From JANQOH01 sp965200095 (GTDB lineage Bacteria; Pseudomonadota; Alphaproteobacteria; UBA7887), in contig OZ241350.1 in assembly GCA_965200095.1 (NCBI GenBank), forward strand, positions 3,210,216 to 3,274,215: a stretch of 64,000 nt of DNA, written 5' to 3'. The translations under genes and the position numbers were made by a program. Each line of letters begins with the position of its first letter. Within the stretch, counting starts at the first letter, position 1. The notes below the pieces were generated by a model. That model did not search any database. It had not been told where the DNA came from and was given only the letters and a program-made list of their open reading frames with translations. Below are positions 17,846-26,463 of the stretch, piece after piece.

Positions 17846-19114
17846 TCAGAACGCCGGAACGGCGAAACCGGTCGGCGCGGGAACGACGATCTCGAACCCC
17901 GTCCGCGCGACGCGCCACACCGCGAGGCCGCGTTCGGCGGAGCCGTCCGGGCGAAAGCGGAACAACCCCTCGATGCCCGAGAAACCGTCCGGCGACATCA
18001 GCGCGGCGGCGGGGAAGCGCGGCGCGCGGTCGGTCCGCCCGGCGAGTGCTGCGGCGAGCGCCGCGGCGTCGTAGCCCAGCGCGGCGATACGCGGCGGCGG
18101 CGCCCCGAACGCCGCGCGGTAGCGCGCCGCGAAGGAGCGCCAGGCGCGGTCGCCCGGGGCGGCGAACACGGCGTCCGCCAGCGAGGGTTCGCCGAGGATC
18201 TCCGGGTCTTTCCACTGCGCCGTGCCGAGATAGAGCACGGCCTGCGGGTCGAGGCCGTAATAGGGCAGCAGCGGCGCCAGCGCGGCCAGGGCGGTCCCCG
18301 ACGCTGCGACGAGCAGCGCGTCGAAACCGGCGCTTGCGCTCGCTCGCGCGGCCGCAAGGGCCTGGATCGAAGCCACGGCGGAGGCGGCGGCGCGCGGCGG
18401 GAAGTAAGCGGTCTCGCCCACCGACGCCGAATGCAGCGCCGCCGCGCCGCGCAGCGCTTCCACGGCGGCGGCGCCATAGGCGTTGCCGGGCGCCAGCGCG
18501 CCGAACCGCGTATGACCGAGCGAGCGCGCATGGCCCACCGCGTGCGCCACCTGCTGACCGGGGTCGAGTCCCAGCGTGTAGACCCCGTCGCCGGCGACGC
18601 GCCGGTCGTTGGTGAACGCGACGACCGGCGCGCCCGCCGCGCGCGCCACGGGCGCGACCGCGTGCGCCGAATCGGCGAGCAGCGGGCCGAGCACGATGTC
18701 GACGCCCTGCGCCAGCGCGTCGCGCAGCGCCGCGACCGCGCCGTCCGGCGTGCCGCCGGTATCGCGCGGCAGCAGCGCCATCGGCGTCGCGGCGCGGTCG
18801 AACAACGCCAGTTGCGCGGCGTTGGACAACGCTTCGCCCGTCGCGGCGTGCGGCCCCGACAGCGGCAGCAGCAGCGCGGCGCGGGCGGGGCCGGCGCGGA
18901 CGACGGGCGGTTCCGGCGCCGCCAGCGCAACGGGCGGCGCTGCCGCCGCCGGCGGGGCGGCGGGGGCCGGCGCCTCGGGCGCCGGTGCGGCCGTCGCTTG
19001 CGGCGGTTCCGCTTCGGGCGGTATCGTCGCGGCGCAGCCGGCAAGGGCGACGCCCCACAGGGCGGCGGCGATGCGCCGTCCCGCCGCTCCGGCGCCGCCC
19101 AGCGCAACGAGCAT
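17846..19114 (-). CDS. Penicillin-binding protein activator (LpoA-like lipoprotein)
   Basis: About 422 residues. A lipoprotein signal peptide ends at LAGC, then comes a long Ala/Pro-rich linker, and then a periplasmic-binding-protein type 1 domain (ALLLPLSGPHAATGEAL; DIVLGPLLADSA; VVAFTNDRR). This is the layout of LpoA/YraM-type activators of class A penicillin-binding proteins, acting at the inner face of the outer membrane. Two starts are possible: GTG 19141 and ATG 19114; the shorter was chosen because it gives a compact signal peptide and barely overlaps the divergent rsmI start. The synteny LpoA-RsmI-YraN-BON-GshB is common in alphaproteobacteria. Confidence 0.85.
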   Translation of the reverse strand: MLVALGGAGAAGRRIAAALWGVALAGCAATIPPEAEPPQATAAPAPEAPAPAAPPAAAAPPVALAAPEPPVVRAGPARAALLLPLSGPHAATGEALSNAAQLALFDRAATPMALLPRDTGGTPDGAVAALRDALAQGVDIVLGPLLADSAHAVAPVARAAGAPVVAFTNDRRVAGDGVYTLGLDPGQQVAHAVGHARSLGHTRFGALAPGNAYGAAAVEALRGAAALHSASVGETAYFPPRAAASAVASIQALAAARASASAGFDALLVAASGTALAALAPLLPYYGLDPQAVLYLGTAQWKDPEILGEPSLADAVFAAPGDRAWRSFAARYRAAFGAPPPRIAALGYDAAALAAALAGRTDRAPRFPAAALMSPDGFSGIEGLFRFRPDGSAERGLAVWRVARTGFEIVVPAPTGFAVPAF

Positions 19115-20075
19115 GATGTCCAGACCGCGTTCGTCTCTCACCGTCGCCGAGGGTAGCGCTTCCGCAGCGCCGGGTAAATGCCCGCCCGGCCTCTATGTGG
19201 TGGCCACGCCCATCGGCAATCTCGCCGACATCACGCGGCGCGCCCGCGACGTGCTCGCCGGCGTCGACCTGATCGCCTGCGAGGACACGCGGCGCACCGG
19301 GCGGCTCCTCGCGGCCCTGGGGGTCGCCAACCGTCTCGTCGCCTATCACGACCACAACGCCGCGCGCGCCCTGCCGCGGCTGCTCCCGCTCCTCGAACGC
19401 GGCGGGTCGGCGGCGTTGGCGAGCGACGCCGGCACGCCGCTGATCTCCGACCCCGGCTACCGGCTGGTCGGCGCGGCGCTGGACGCCGGAGTCGAGGTCG
19501 TCGCCGTGCCGGGGCCGTCGAGCGTGGTGGCGGCGCTGTCGGTGTCGGGGATGCCGACCGACCGCTTCGCTTTCGTCGGTTTCCTGCCGCCGCGCGGCGG
19601 CGCCCGGCGCGATGCGCTCGCCGGCCTCGCCGCCCTCGACATGACGGCGGTGCTGTTCGAGGCGCCGCGGCGCCTGGCGGCGACGCTCGCGGACCTCGCG
19701 GCGGCGCTGGGCGACCGCCCGCTCGCCATCGCCCGGGAACTGACCAAGCGGCATGAGGAAGTCCGCCGCGGCCGCCTTTGCGCCCTGGCCGAACGGGCGG
19801 CCGCGGCGCCGTCGCCGAAGGGCGAGATCGTGCTCGTCCTCGGGCCCCCGGAGCGCCCCGCGCCCGCCGATCGGGCAGCGCGCGACGGCGAACTCGTCGA
19901 CGCCAAACTCATCGACGACAAACTCGGGGCGGCGCTCGGCGCCATGACCGCGCGCGACGCGGCCCGCAGCGTTGCGGCGGAAACCGGCGCCTCGCGGCGT
20001 TCGGTCTATGCGCGCGCGGTGGCGCTCGCCGGCGCCCGCGCGCCGCGCAGCGGCGGTGGGCCGGCGCGGCGTTGA
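19113..20075 (+). CDS. rsmI: 16S rRNA (cytidine1402-2'-O)-methyltransferase
   Basis: A 320-residue SPOUT-unrelated tetrapyrrole-methylase fold enzyme that 2'-O-methylates C1402 in 16S rRNA. Hallmarks are LYVVATPIGNLADIT, ACEDTRRTGRLL, LASDAGTPLISDPGYRLV, and VPGPSSVVAALSVSGMPTDRF. The start is one of two adjacent ATGs (19113 or 19116), which sit on top of the start of the divergent LpoA-like gene, leaving almost no promoter space. The C-terminal 60 residues are a helical tail usual for the family. yraN overlaps its 3' end by 20 bases. Confidence 0.94.
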   Translation: MMSRPRSSLTVAEGSASAAPGKCPPGLYVVATPIGNLADITRRARDVLAGVDLIACEDTRRTGRLLAALGVANRLVAYHDHNAARALPRLLPLLERGGSAALASDAGTPLISDPGYRLVGAALDAGVEVVAVPGPSSVVAALSVSGMPTDRFAFVGFLPPRGGARRDALAGLAALDMTAVLFEAPRRLAATLADLAAALGDRPLAIARELTKRHEEVRRGRLCALAERAAAAPSPKGEIVLVLGPPERPAPADRAARDGELVDAKLIDDKLGAALGAMTARDAARSVAAETGASRRSVYARAVALAGARAPRSGGGPARR

Positions 20076-20460
20076 GGCGCGGCGCGGCGCGCAACGGTTC
20101 GGCAGCCGCGCCGAGCGCCTGTGCCGCTGGCGGCTGCGCCTGTGCGGATGGCGCATCGTCGCCCGCAACTGGCGCAGCCCGGCCGGCGAGATCGATATCG
20201 TCGCCCGGCGCGGCGCGGTGCTCGCCTTCGTCGAGGTCAAGGCGCGTTCGGGCGCCGGGGACAGCGGGGCGGCGCCCGACGCGCGGCAGCGCCGCCGTAT
20301 CGCCCGCGCGGCGGAAATGTTCCTTGCGCGCGAGCCGCGCTTCGGCGCATTTTCCGGTCGTTTCGATGTCATGCTGGTGAGACCTTGGCCGAGCCTGCGT
20401 TTCCTGTGGCCGCTTCATCTGCCCGACGCCTGGCGCGCCTCCTCGTTCTCGGAGCCGTGA
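20056..20460 (+). CDS. yraN: YraN family protein (UPF0102, endonuclease-like)
   Basis: A 134-residue protein of the YraN/UPF0102 family, which has a predicted restriction-endonuclease-like fold. GWRIVARNWRSPAGEIDIVARRG and LAFVEVKAR give the D...ExK pattern expected for that fold, and RRRIARAAEMFL follows. The biochemical role is not settled. The GTG at 20056 is taken as start; it overlaps the rsmI stop region, and the gene overlaps the next by about 55 bases. Confidence 0.85.
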   Translation: MGRRGVEARRGAQRFGSRAERLCRWRLRLCGWRIVARNWRSPAGEIDIVARRGAVLAFVEVKARSGAGDSGAAPDARQRRRIARAAEMFLAREPRFGAFSGRFDVMLVRPWPSLRFLWPLHLPDAWRASSFSEP

Positions 20461-21023
20461 CGGTCTCCGCCGCCTGCTCCCCCGCCGAAGTGGCGTTGCG
20501 CGCCGGGCTGACCGCCGGGGTGGTGCTCGCGCAGGAACGCTCGCCCGAAGACGCCGCGCGCGACGAGATCATCGACGCCGCGATCGCCGAGGCGCTGTTC
20601 CAGGCCCATATCGACGACCTGTTCCTGCCGGTGAACGTCGATGTGATGGAAGGCCGGGTGCTGCTGACGGGATATGTCGCCGATCGGGAAACGGCGGACC
20701 GCGCGGTCGCCATCGCCCGGCGGGTTCCCGGCGTGCGCGAGATCGTCGACGAACTGCGCACGGGCGAGTTGTCGCTTCTCGACAAGGCGCGCGACCGCTG
20801 GATCGACGCCAGGCTCGGCCTGAAACTTCTCGCCGACTCCGGAGTGAGCGCCTTCGACTACCATGTCTCGGTGGTCGGCGGCGCCGTTTATGTCCTGGGG
20901 ATTGCGCGCGACGCGGCGGAACGCGACCGGGTGGCGGCCCTCGCCGGCGGCATCGAGGGCGTGCGCGGCGTCGTTATGCACGCGATCGCCAGGAACGACC
21001 CTCTCAGGAGCGCGGCGCGGTGA
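20406..21023 (+). CDS. BON domain lipoprotein
   Basis: About 205 residues. The signal peptide ends in VSAAC, so it is a probable lipoprotein, followed by two BON domains (VDVMEGRVLLTGYVADRET..., and VSVVGGAVYVLGIARDAAE...). BON domains bind membranes and are found in DolP/OsmY-type envelope proteins. The start is uncertain: GTG 20406 gives a tidy signal peptide, and TTG 20385 is the alternative with a GGTGAG site. Both lie inside yraN. The stop overlaps the GTG start of gshB. Confidence 0.82.
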   Translation: MAASSARRLARLLVLGAVTVSAACSPAEVALRAGLTAGVVLAQERSPEDAARDEIIDAAIAEALFQAHIDDLFLPVNVDVMEGRVLLTGYVADRETADRAVAIARRVPGVREIVDELRTGELSLLDKARDRWIDARLGLKLLADSGVSAFDYHVSVVGGAVYVLGIARDAAERDRVAALAGGIEGVRGVVMHAIARNDPLRSAAR

Positions 21024-21958
21024 GTCTGTCGGCGGCCATCCAGATGGACCCTGTGGCGGGCATCGATATCGACGCCGACTCGACGTTCGCGCTGGCGCTC
21101 GAGGCGCAGGCGCGCGGCCATCGGCTGTGGCACTACCCGCCCGGCGCGCTGGCTCTCGACGGCGGCGCGGTCCTCGCATCGGCGCGGCCGCTCGAAGTGC
21201 GCCGCGAGCGCGGCCGTCACTTCTCGCTCGGCGCGGCGGAAACGCTCGATCTCGCGTCGCTCGATGTCGTCCTCATGCGCCAGGACCCGCCTTTCGACAT
21301 GGGGTATGTCACGGCGACGCATCTGCTGGAGCGCGTCCACCCCGGAACCCTCGTCGTCAACGACCCGGCGCAGGTGCGCAACGCCCCGGAGAAACTCTTC
21401 GTCACCGAATTCCCCGGACTCATGCCCGAGACGCTGATCGCGTCCGACCGAGAGCGCATCCGCGCCTTCCGCGAGCGTCATGGCGACATCGTCGTGAAAC
21501 CGCTTTACGGCAATGGCGGCGCGGGGGTGTTCCATATCGGCGCCGACGACGAGAACCTCAACGCGCTGCTGGAGATGTACGAGGAGTTCTACCGCGAACC
21601 GGCGGTGGTGCAGCGCTACCTCCCCGAAGTGCGCGACGGCGACAAGCGCATTATCCTGGTCGACGGCGAACCCGCCGGCGCGGTCAACCGGGTGCCGCCG
21701 GCCGGCGAGGCGCGGTCGAACATGCACGTCGGCGGTCGCCCCGAAGCGGCGGCGCTGGACGCCCGCGACCGCGAGATCTGCGCCGCCATCGGCCCGGCGC
21801 TGAAGGCCCGCGGCCTGTTGTTCGCGGGTATCGACGTCATCGGCGGCCTGCTGACGGAGATTAACGTCACCTCGCCGACAGGCATTCAGGAGATCGACCG
21901 CTTCGACGGCGCCAACCTCGCCGGCCGCATCTGGGACGCCATCGAGGCGCGCCGGTAG
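21020..21958 (+). CDS. gshB: Glutathione synthetase
   Basis: A 312-residue ATP-grasp enzyme that joins gamma-glutamylcysteine to glycine. Family marks are IQMDPVAGIDIDADSTFALALEA at the N-terminus, MRQDPPFDMGYVTAT, KPLYGNGGAGVF, and INVTSPTGIQEIDR near the end. Length is normal. The GTG start overlaps the preceding stop (GTGA), and the YifB gene begins 7 bp after its stop, so the set is probably one operon. Confidence 0.96.
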   Translation: MSLSAAIQMDPVAGIDIDADSTFALALEAQARGHRLWHYPPGALALDGGAVLASARPLEVRRERGRHFSLGAAETLDLASLDVVLMRQDPPFDMGYVTATHLLERVHPGTLVVNDPAQVRNAPEKLFVTEFPGLMPETLIASDRERIRAFRERHGDIVVKPLYGNGGAGVFHIGADDENLNALLEMYEEFYREPAVVQRYLPEVRDGDKRIILVDGEPAGAVNRVPPAGEARSNMHVGGRPEAAALDARDREICAAIGPALKARGLLFAGIDVIGGLLTEINVTSPTGIQEIDRFDGANLAGRIWDAIEARR

Positions 21959-21965
21959 GCAGCGC

Positions 21966-23513
21966 ATGGTCGCGGTCTGCCATACCGTCGCCTTTCAGGG
22001 AATCGACGTGGTCGCGGTGGAGACCCAGGCGCAGGTCGCGCGCGGGATACCCAGATTCTCCGTCGTCGGCCTTCCGGACAAGGCGGTCGCCGAATCGCGG
22101 GAACGGGTGCACGCCGCACTCGCGGCGCTCGGCGTCGCCCTGCCGGCGTCGCGGATCACCATCAACCTCGCCCCGGCCGACCTCGCCAAGGAAGGCAGCC
22201 ATTTCGATCTGCCCATCGCGCTGGCGCTGCTGGCGGCGATGAACGCCATCCCCGCCGACTCGGTGGAGGGGTGCACGGCGCTGGGCGAACTCGCCCTCGA
22301 CGCGCGGGTGCGCCCGGTGCCCGGCGTGTTGCCGGCCGCCATCGCCGCCGGCGCCGCCGGGCGCAGTCTGATCTGTCCCGCCGCACAGGGCGGGGAGGCG
22401 GCGTGGGCCGGCGGCAAGGACGTCATCGCCGCCGACTCGCTGCTCGCTCTGGTCAACCACTTCAAGGGAACCCAACTCGTCTCCCCTCCCGCGCCGGCGA
22501 TGCCCGAACCCGAAGCGCCCCTGCCCGACCTGCGCGACATCAAGGGCCAGGAGACCGCCAAACGCGCCCTGGAGATCGCCGCCGCCGGCGGTCACAACCT
22601 GCTCATGACGGGGCCGCCCGGGGCGGGCAAGTCGATGCTGGCGCAGCGCCTGCCCGGCATATTGCCGCCGCTCGATTCCGCCGAGGCGCTCGAGGCGAGC
22701 ATGATCGCCAGCGTCGCCGGGACGCTCCAGGGGGGCCGTCTGATCTCGCGCCGGCCGTTCCGCGACCCGCATTTCGCGACCTCGGTGGCGGCGCTGGTCG
22801 GCGGCGGGACGCGGGCGCGTCCGGGGGAAATTTCGCTGGCCCATCTCGGCGTGCTGTTCCTCGACGAGTTGCCGGAATTCCAGCGCCCGGCCCTCGAAGC
22901 GCTGCGCCAGCCCCTCGAGAGCGGGACGGTCACCGTCGCCCGCGCCAACGCGCATCTGACGTATCCGGCGCGGGTGCAGCTGGTCGCCGCGATGAACCCC
23001 TGCCGCTGCGGTCATCTGAACGACCCGGCGCAAGCCTGCTCGCGCGCCCCGCGCTGCGCCGACGACTATCAATCGCGCATCTCCGGCCCCCTGTTCGACC
23101 GCATCGACCTGCATATCGACGTGCCGGCGCTTTCGGCGGCGGACCTCGCATTGCCGCCGCCGTCCGAGGGGTCGGACAGCGTGTCGGCGCGCGTCGGCGC
23201 CGCGCGCGAGGCCCAGAAGCGCCGCTACGCCGGCGTCGCGGGGGTGGACACCAACGCCGCAGCCGACGGCGAGCTGCTGCAATCGGTCGCGACGCCCGAC
23301 AAGGCCGGAAACGCGATACTGACGCAGGCGGTGGACCGTTTCCGCCTCTCGGCGCGCGGCTATCATCGAGTGTTGCGGGTGGCGCGCACCCTCGCCGACC
23401 TCGAGGGCGCGGCGTCGCTTTCGGCGCCCCACATCGCCGAAGCCCTGAGCTACCGCCGGATTCCCCCGCCGCGCGCCCGCGCGCGAGGGCGCGCGGCGGC
23501 CGACCGCAATTGA
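21966..23513 (+). CDS. comM: YifB/ComM-type Mg chelatase-like AAA+ ATPase
   Basis: A 515-residue protein. The N-terminal ChlI-like domain (FSVVGLPDKAVAESRERV) is followed by the AAA+ core with Walker A TGPPGAGKS near residues 217-225, Walker B LFLDELPEF, and the C-terminal lid with ARTLADLEGA. MNPCRCGHLNDP is a typical cysteine-bearing segment of the family. ComM is a hexameric helicase that promotes branch migration in natural transformation; that role is known for other species and is inferred here. It sits at the end of the gshB operon. Confidence 0.92.
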   Translation: MVAVCHTVAFQGIDVVAVETQAQVARGIPRFSVVGLPDKAVAESRERVHAALAALGVALPASRITINLAPADLAKEGSHFDLPIALALLAAMNAIPADSVEGCTALGELALDARVRPVPGVLPAAIAAGAAGRSLICPAAQGGEAAWAGGKDVIAADSLLALVNHFKGTQLVSPPAPAMPEPEAPLPDLRDIKGQETAKRALEIAAAGGHNLLMTGPPGAGKSMLAQRLPGILPPLDSAEALEASMIASVAGTLQGGRLISRRPFRDPHFATSVAALVGGGTRARPGEISLAHLGVLFLDELPEFQRPALEALRQPLESGTVTVARANAHLTYPARVQLVAAMNPCRCGHLNDPAQACSRAPRCADDYQSRISGPLFDRIDLHIDVPALSAADLALPPPSEGSDSVSARVGAAREAQKRRYAGVAGVDTNAAADGELLQSVATPDKAGNAILTQAVDRFRLSARGYHRVLRVARTLADLEGAASLSAPHIAEALSYRRIPPPRARARGRAAADRN

Positions 23514-23568
23514 CCGCCGCGGCGGCGTATGGAACCTTCGGCGACGCAACGAACGGGGAGGACGAACT

Positions 23569-24339
23569 GTGCGACTTCGGAACAAGATTGCGCTGATCAG
23601 CGCGGCGGCTTCGGGAATGGGACGCGCGGGCGCGCTGCTGTTTGCGCGCGAAGGCGCGAAGGTGGCGGCGGTGGATATCGACGCGGCGGGGGTCGAGGCC
23701 GTCGCCGACGAGGTCCGCGCCGCCGGCGGCGAGGCGATCGGCATCGCCGCGGACCTGTCGCGCGACGACGGCGCGAAGCGGATCGTCGGCGCCGCGCTCG
23801 ACGCCTTCGGCGCTCTCGACATCCTGTGGAACCATGTGGGCCATCCCGGGCCGGGGCGGATCGAGGGCGTCGATATGGACGACTACGCCCTCGCCATGGA
23901 CCTCAACATCCGCAGCGTGCTGGTGACGACGACCGAAGCGCTGCCGGCGCTGCGGGCGCGCGGCGGCGGCGCCATCCTGTTCACCGCCTCCATCGCCGGG
24001 CTCGCCGGCTCGCCGTTCAGCCCCGTCTATTCGGCGGCCAAATTCGGCGTCGTCGGTCTGATGAAGTCGATGGCGTGCCGCTACGGGCCGGAAGGCATCC
24101 GCGTGAACGCCGTGTGTCCCGCCCCCATCGAGACGCCGATGCTCGAGGTCTTCATGCTCCGCCCGGACACCCAGGGCGACCGCCGGGCCAACACCGAGCG
24201 CATGAAGGCGTCGATCCCGCTGGGGCGCACCGGCAAGCCCGGGGAAGTCGCCAGCGCGGCGCTGTTCCTTTGCTCCGACGAAGCCTCCTTCGTCAACGGC
24301 GTGGCGCTGCCGGTGGATGGCGGCTACCTGGCGCGCTGA
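23569..24339 (+). CDS. SDR family oxidoreductase
   Basis: A 256-residue classical SDR starting at GTG 23569, with GAGGAC as a plausible ribosome site. SAAASGMGRAGA forms the cofactor loop, DIDAAG after beta2 suggests NAD preference, and YSAAKFG provides an intact YxxxK. PVDGGYLAR ends the protein. In place of the usual NNAG it has NHVG, a variation seen in some members. The substrate is unknown. The methyltransferase gene begins 4 bp after its stop. Confidence 0.85.
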   Translation: MRLRNKIALISAAASGMGRAGALLFAREGAKVAAVDIDAAGVEAVADEVRAAGGEAIGIAADLSRDDGAKRIVGAALDAFGALDILWNHVGHPGPGRIEGVDMDDYALAMDLNIRSVLVTTTEALPALRARGGGAILFTASIAGLAGSPFSPVYSAAKFGVVGLMKSMACRYGPEGIRVNAVCPAPIETPMLEVFMLRPDTQGDRRANTERMKASIPLGRTGKPGEVASAALFLCSDEASFVNGVALPVDGGYLAR

Positions 24340-24343
24340 ACCC

Positions 24344-25168
24344 GTGGCGGTCGAGGCGGCGCGCGACGCGGAAGCGTTCCGCGCCTTCGAACATGAGGGC
24401 TGGCAGCGCGCCGCCGCCGTCTACGAGAGTTCCTGGGAGCGGGTGACGGCGGGGAGCGCCGGGGCGCTGCTCGACGCCGCCCATGCGGGACCGGGGAGCG
24501 CGGTGCTCGACGTGTGCTGCGGCCCGGGGACCGTCGCCGGCGCGGCGGCGGCGCGGGGCGCGGCGGCGTGCGGAGTCGACCTGTCTGAGCGCTTCGTCGC
24601 CATCGCCCGGCGGCGCTACGCCGACGCCCGCTTCGAGGTCGGGGACGCAGAGGCGCTGCCGTTCGCGGACGGCGCGTTCGACGCCGTGGTTTCGGGCTAC
24701 GGGATCATCCATCTCCCGCGCCCGGCGGCGGCGTTGCGGGAGATGACTCGCCTGCTGCGCCCCGGCGGGCGGCTGGCGGTCAGCGTATGGGGGCCGCCCG
24801 AACCCGGCACGGGCCTGGGGGTTGCGTTCGCCGCCATCCGGGCCCATGCCGACCTGTCGGTTCCGCTGCCGCACGGCCCCGATTTCTTCCAATTCAGCGC
24901 GCCGGGAGCGCTCGGTTCGGCGCTTTCGGGGGCCGGCCTCGCCGAAGTATCGACAGTCCGCGTCGAGTTGACGTTCCGGCCCGGCGAATACGACCTTTAC
25001 GGGCTGGTGGCCGACGCCTCGGTGCGTATGGGGGGCTTGCTCCGCGCGCAGACTCCGGCGCGCCGCGCCGCGGTGCGCGAGGCCGTCGCCGCAGGCGTAC
25101 GCGCCCTGCCCGACCCCGCCGCCGTCCCCATGCCGGCCCTGGTGGGTGCGGGGACCAGGCAGGGTTGA
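24344..25168 (+). CDS. Class I SAM-dependent methyltransferase
   Basis: About 274 residues. Motif I VLDVCCGPGTVAGAAA lies near residues 53-68, the acidic residue in GVDLSERF binds AdoMet, and FDAVVSGYGIIHLPRP and LLRPGGRLAVSVWG complete a UbiE/Coq5-like fold. The substrate is unknown. GTG 24344 was chosen as the first start after the preceding SDR stop. A short imperfect hairpin follows at 25241-25256. Confidence 0.82.
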   Translation: MAVEAARDAEAFRAFEHEGWQRAAAVYESSWERVTAGSAGALLDAAHAGPGSAVLDVCCGPGTVAGAAAARGAAACGVDLSERFVAIARRRYADARFEVGDAEALPFADGAFDAVVSGYGIIHLPRPAAALREMTRLLRPGGRLAVSVWGPPEPGTGLGVAFAAIRAHADLSVPLPHGPDFFQFSAPGALGSALSGAGLAEVSTVRVELTFRPGEYDLYGLVADASVRMGGLLRAQTPARRAAVREAVAAGVRALPDPAAVPMPALVGAGTRQG

Positions 25169-25258
25169 TTTTTGCGCGCCGGCAGCGCCGAGTCGAACGC
25201 GCTATGTTCGGCATCGTGTGTCAACGACGCTCCGCGAGGCCTCTCAGGGATGAGAGTT

Positions 25259-25516
25259 TCACTCGGCCGCCAGCGGCGACAGTTCGATTTTCCCGCGGAA
25301 TACACCCTCGAACAATCCTTCGAGCCGGGCCATGCGCTGTTCGAGGGCGCCGCCTCGCGCTTCAAGCGCATCGACGCGCTCGGCGAGCGCATCGACTCGC
25401 TTGCCGAGCGCGCCAATTTCGCGGCGCATCTCGGCGCGAATTTGGCGGCTGGAATGAAGGTTCAAGCCGATGAGGGTGACGCCCACCGCGACGATCGCGA
25501 TCATTTCCGGCGTCAT
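25259..25516 (-). CDS. Small membrane-anchored coiled-coil protein
   Basis: An 85-residue protein: one N-terminal transmembrane helix (MIAIVAVGVTLIGLNL) followed by a heptad-rich helix (LGKRVDALAERVDALEARG...). Such short proteins are common in alphaproteobacteria and have no assigned role. ATG 25516 is preferred over ATG 25555 because GGGAGG stands just upstream of it. Confidence 0.7.
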   Translation of the reverse strand: MTPEMIAIVAVGVTLIGLNLHSSRQIRAEMRREIGALGKRVDALAERVDALEARGGALEQRMARLEGLFEGVFRGKIELSPLAAE

Positions 25517-25602
25517 GCGCACGCCCTCCCGACGCAAGCCGACGATATGCCCCATTCAACCACGGAACTCCGCCGGCGGCAAGCCGGCGGGGCCGCGCGC
25601 GT

Positions 25603-26463
25603 CTATGCCTCGCCGGTCGCGATCGGCAGGTCGGGGCGGGCGCCCCATTCGGCCCACGAGCCGTCATAAACCGACCAGTCGCGCTTGCCCGCCTCGTCGA
25701 GGGCCAGTGCGAGGATGCACGCGGTGACCCCCGAACCGCAGGTGCAGATGGCGGGGCGATCCCAGTCGAAGCCGGCGGCGGCGAAACGGGCGCGGGTCTC
25801 CGCGGCGTCCGGAATGCGCGCGCCGTCGGCGAGCAGGCGCTCCCACGGCAGCGACAACGCGCCCGGCATGTGGCCGCCGGAGCGCACGCCGGGATAGGGG
25901 TCGGCCTCCGCGCCCGTAAACCGCTCCGCCTTGCGGGCGTCGACGAGCTGCGCGGCGTTCTCCTCCAGCGCCCGGCGCACCGCCCGCCGGTCGCGGACGA
26001 GCTCATGCCGGGGCGGCGCCGCCGCATAATCGGCGGGGGCGGGGGCGAACGCGCCGCTCTCGACCGGGCCGCCCGCCGCGCGCCACGCCGGAAAGCCGCC
26101 GTCCAGAACCGAGACGCGGTCATGCCCGAAGACGCGGAACATCCACCAGACCCGCGCGGCGCTGTAGAGGCCGCGCGTGTCGTAAGCCACGACATGACTG
26201 TCCCTGGCGACGCCGAGCGCCCCCACCTTCGCGGCGAAGGTTCCGGAATCGGGCAGCATGTGGGTCAGGCCCGCCGGCGGCGCCGGGTCGGCGATGTCGT
26301 CGATGTCGAAGAACACGGCGCCCGGAATGTGCGCCGCGCGGTATTCGGCGCGGGCGTCGCGTCCGAGATCGGGGAGGTGGTAGGTTGCATCGACGACCGT
26401 CGCGCCGGCGATATTCTCCCGCAGCCAGTCGGCGTCGACCGCGGAGCGCGGTGCCGCGCTCAC
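25603..26463 (-). CDS. sseA: 3-mercaptopyruvate/thiosulfate sulfurtransferase, copy 2
   Basis: A 286-residue two-rhodanese protein. The N-terminal inactive rhodanese has HIPGAVFFDIDDIAD and YDTRGLYSAARVWWMFRVFG. The C-terminal domain carries the active loop CGSGVTA after ICT, which is the mercaptopyruvate sulfurtransferase type rather than the CRKGVT loop of thiosulfate enzymes. It would transfer sulfane sulfur from 3-mercaptopyruvate to thiols or cyanide. The GTG start overlaps the stop of a closely related gene by 4 bases; the two arose by tandem duplication. Confidence 0.92.
   Translation of the reverse strand: MSAAPRSAVDADWLRENIAGATVVDATYHLPDLGRDARAEYRAAHIPGAVFFDIDDIADPAPPAGLTHMLPDSGTFAAKVGALGVARDSHVVAYDTRGLYSAARVWWMFRVFGHDRVSVLDGGFPAWRAAGGPVESGAFAPAPADYAAAPPRHELVRDRRAVRRALEENAAQLVDARKAERFTGAEADPYPGVRSGGHMPGALSLPWERLLADGARIPDAAETRARFAAAGFDWDRPAICTCGSGVTACILALALDEAGKRDWSVYDGSWAEWGARPDLPIATGEA

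Noticed and set aside
25241..25256. CTCTCA/TGAGAG hairpin followed by TTTC as a terminator for the methyltransferase gene
   Set aside because: Six-base stem and no real T-run; too weak to call.
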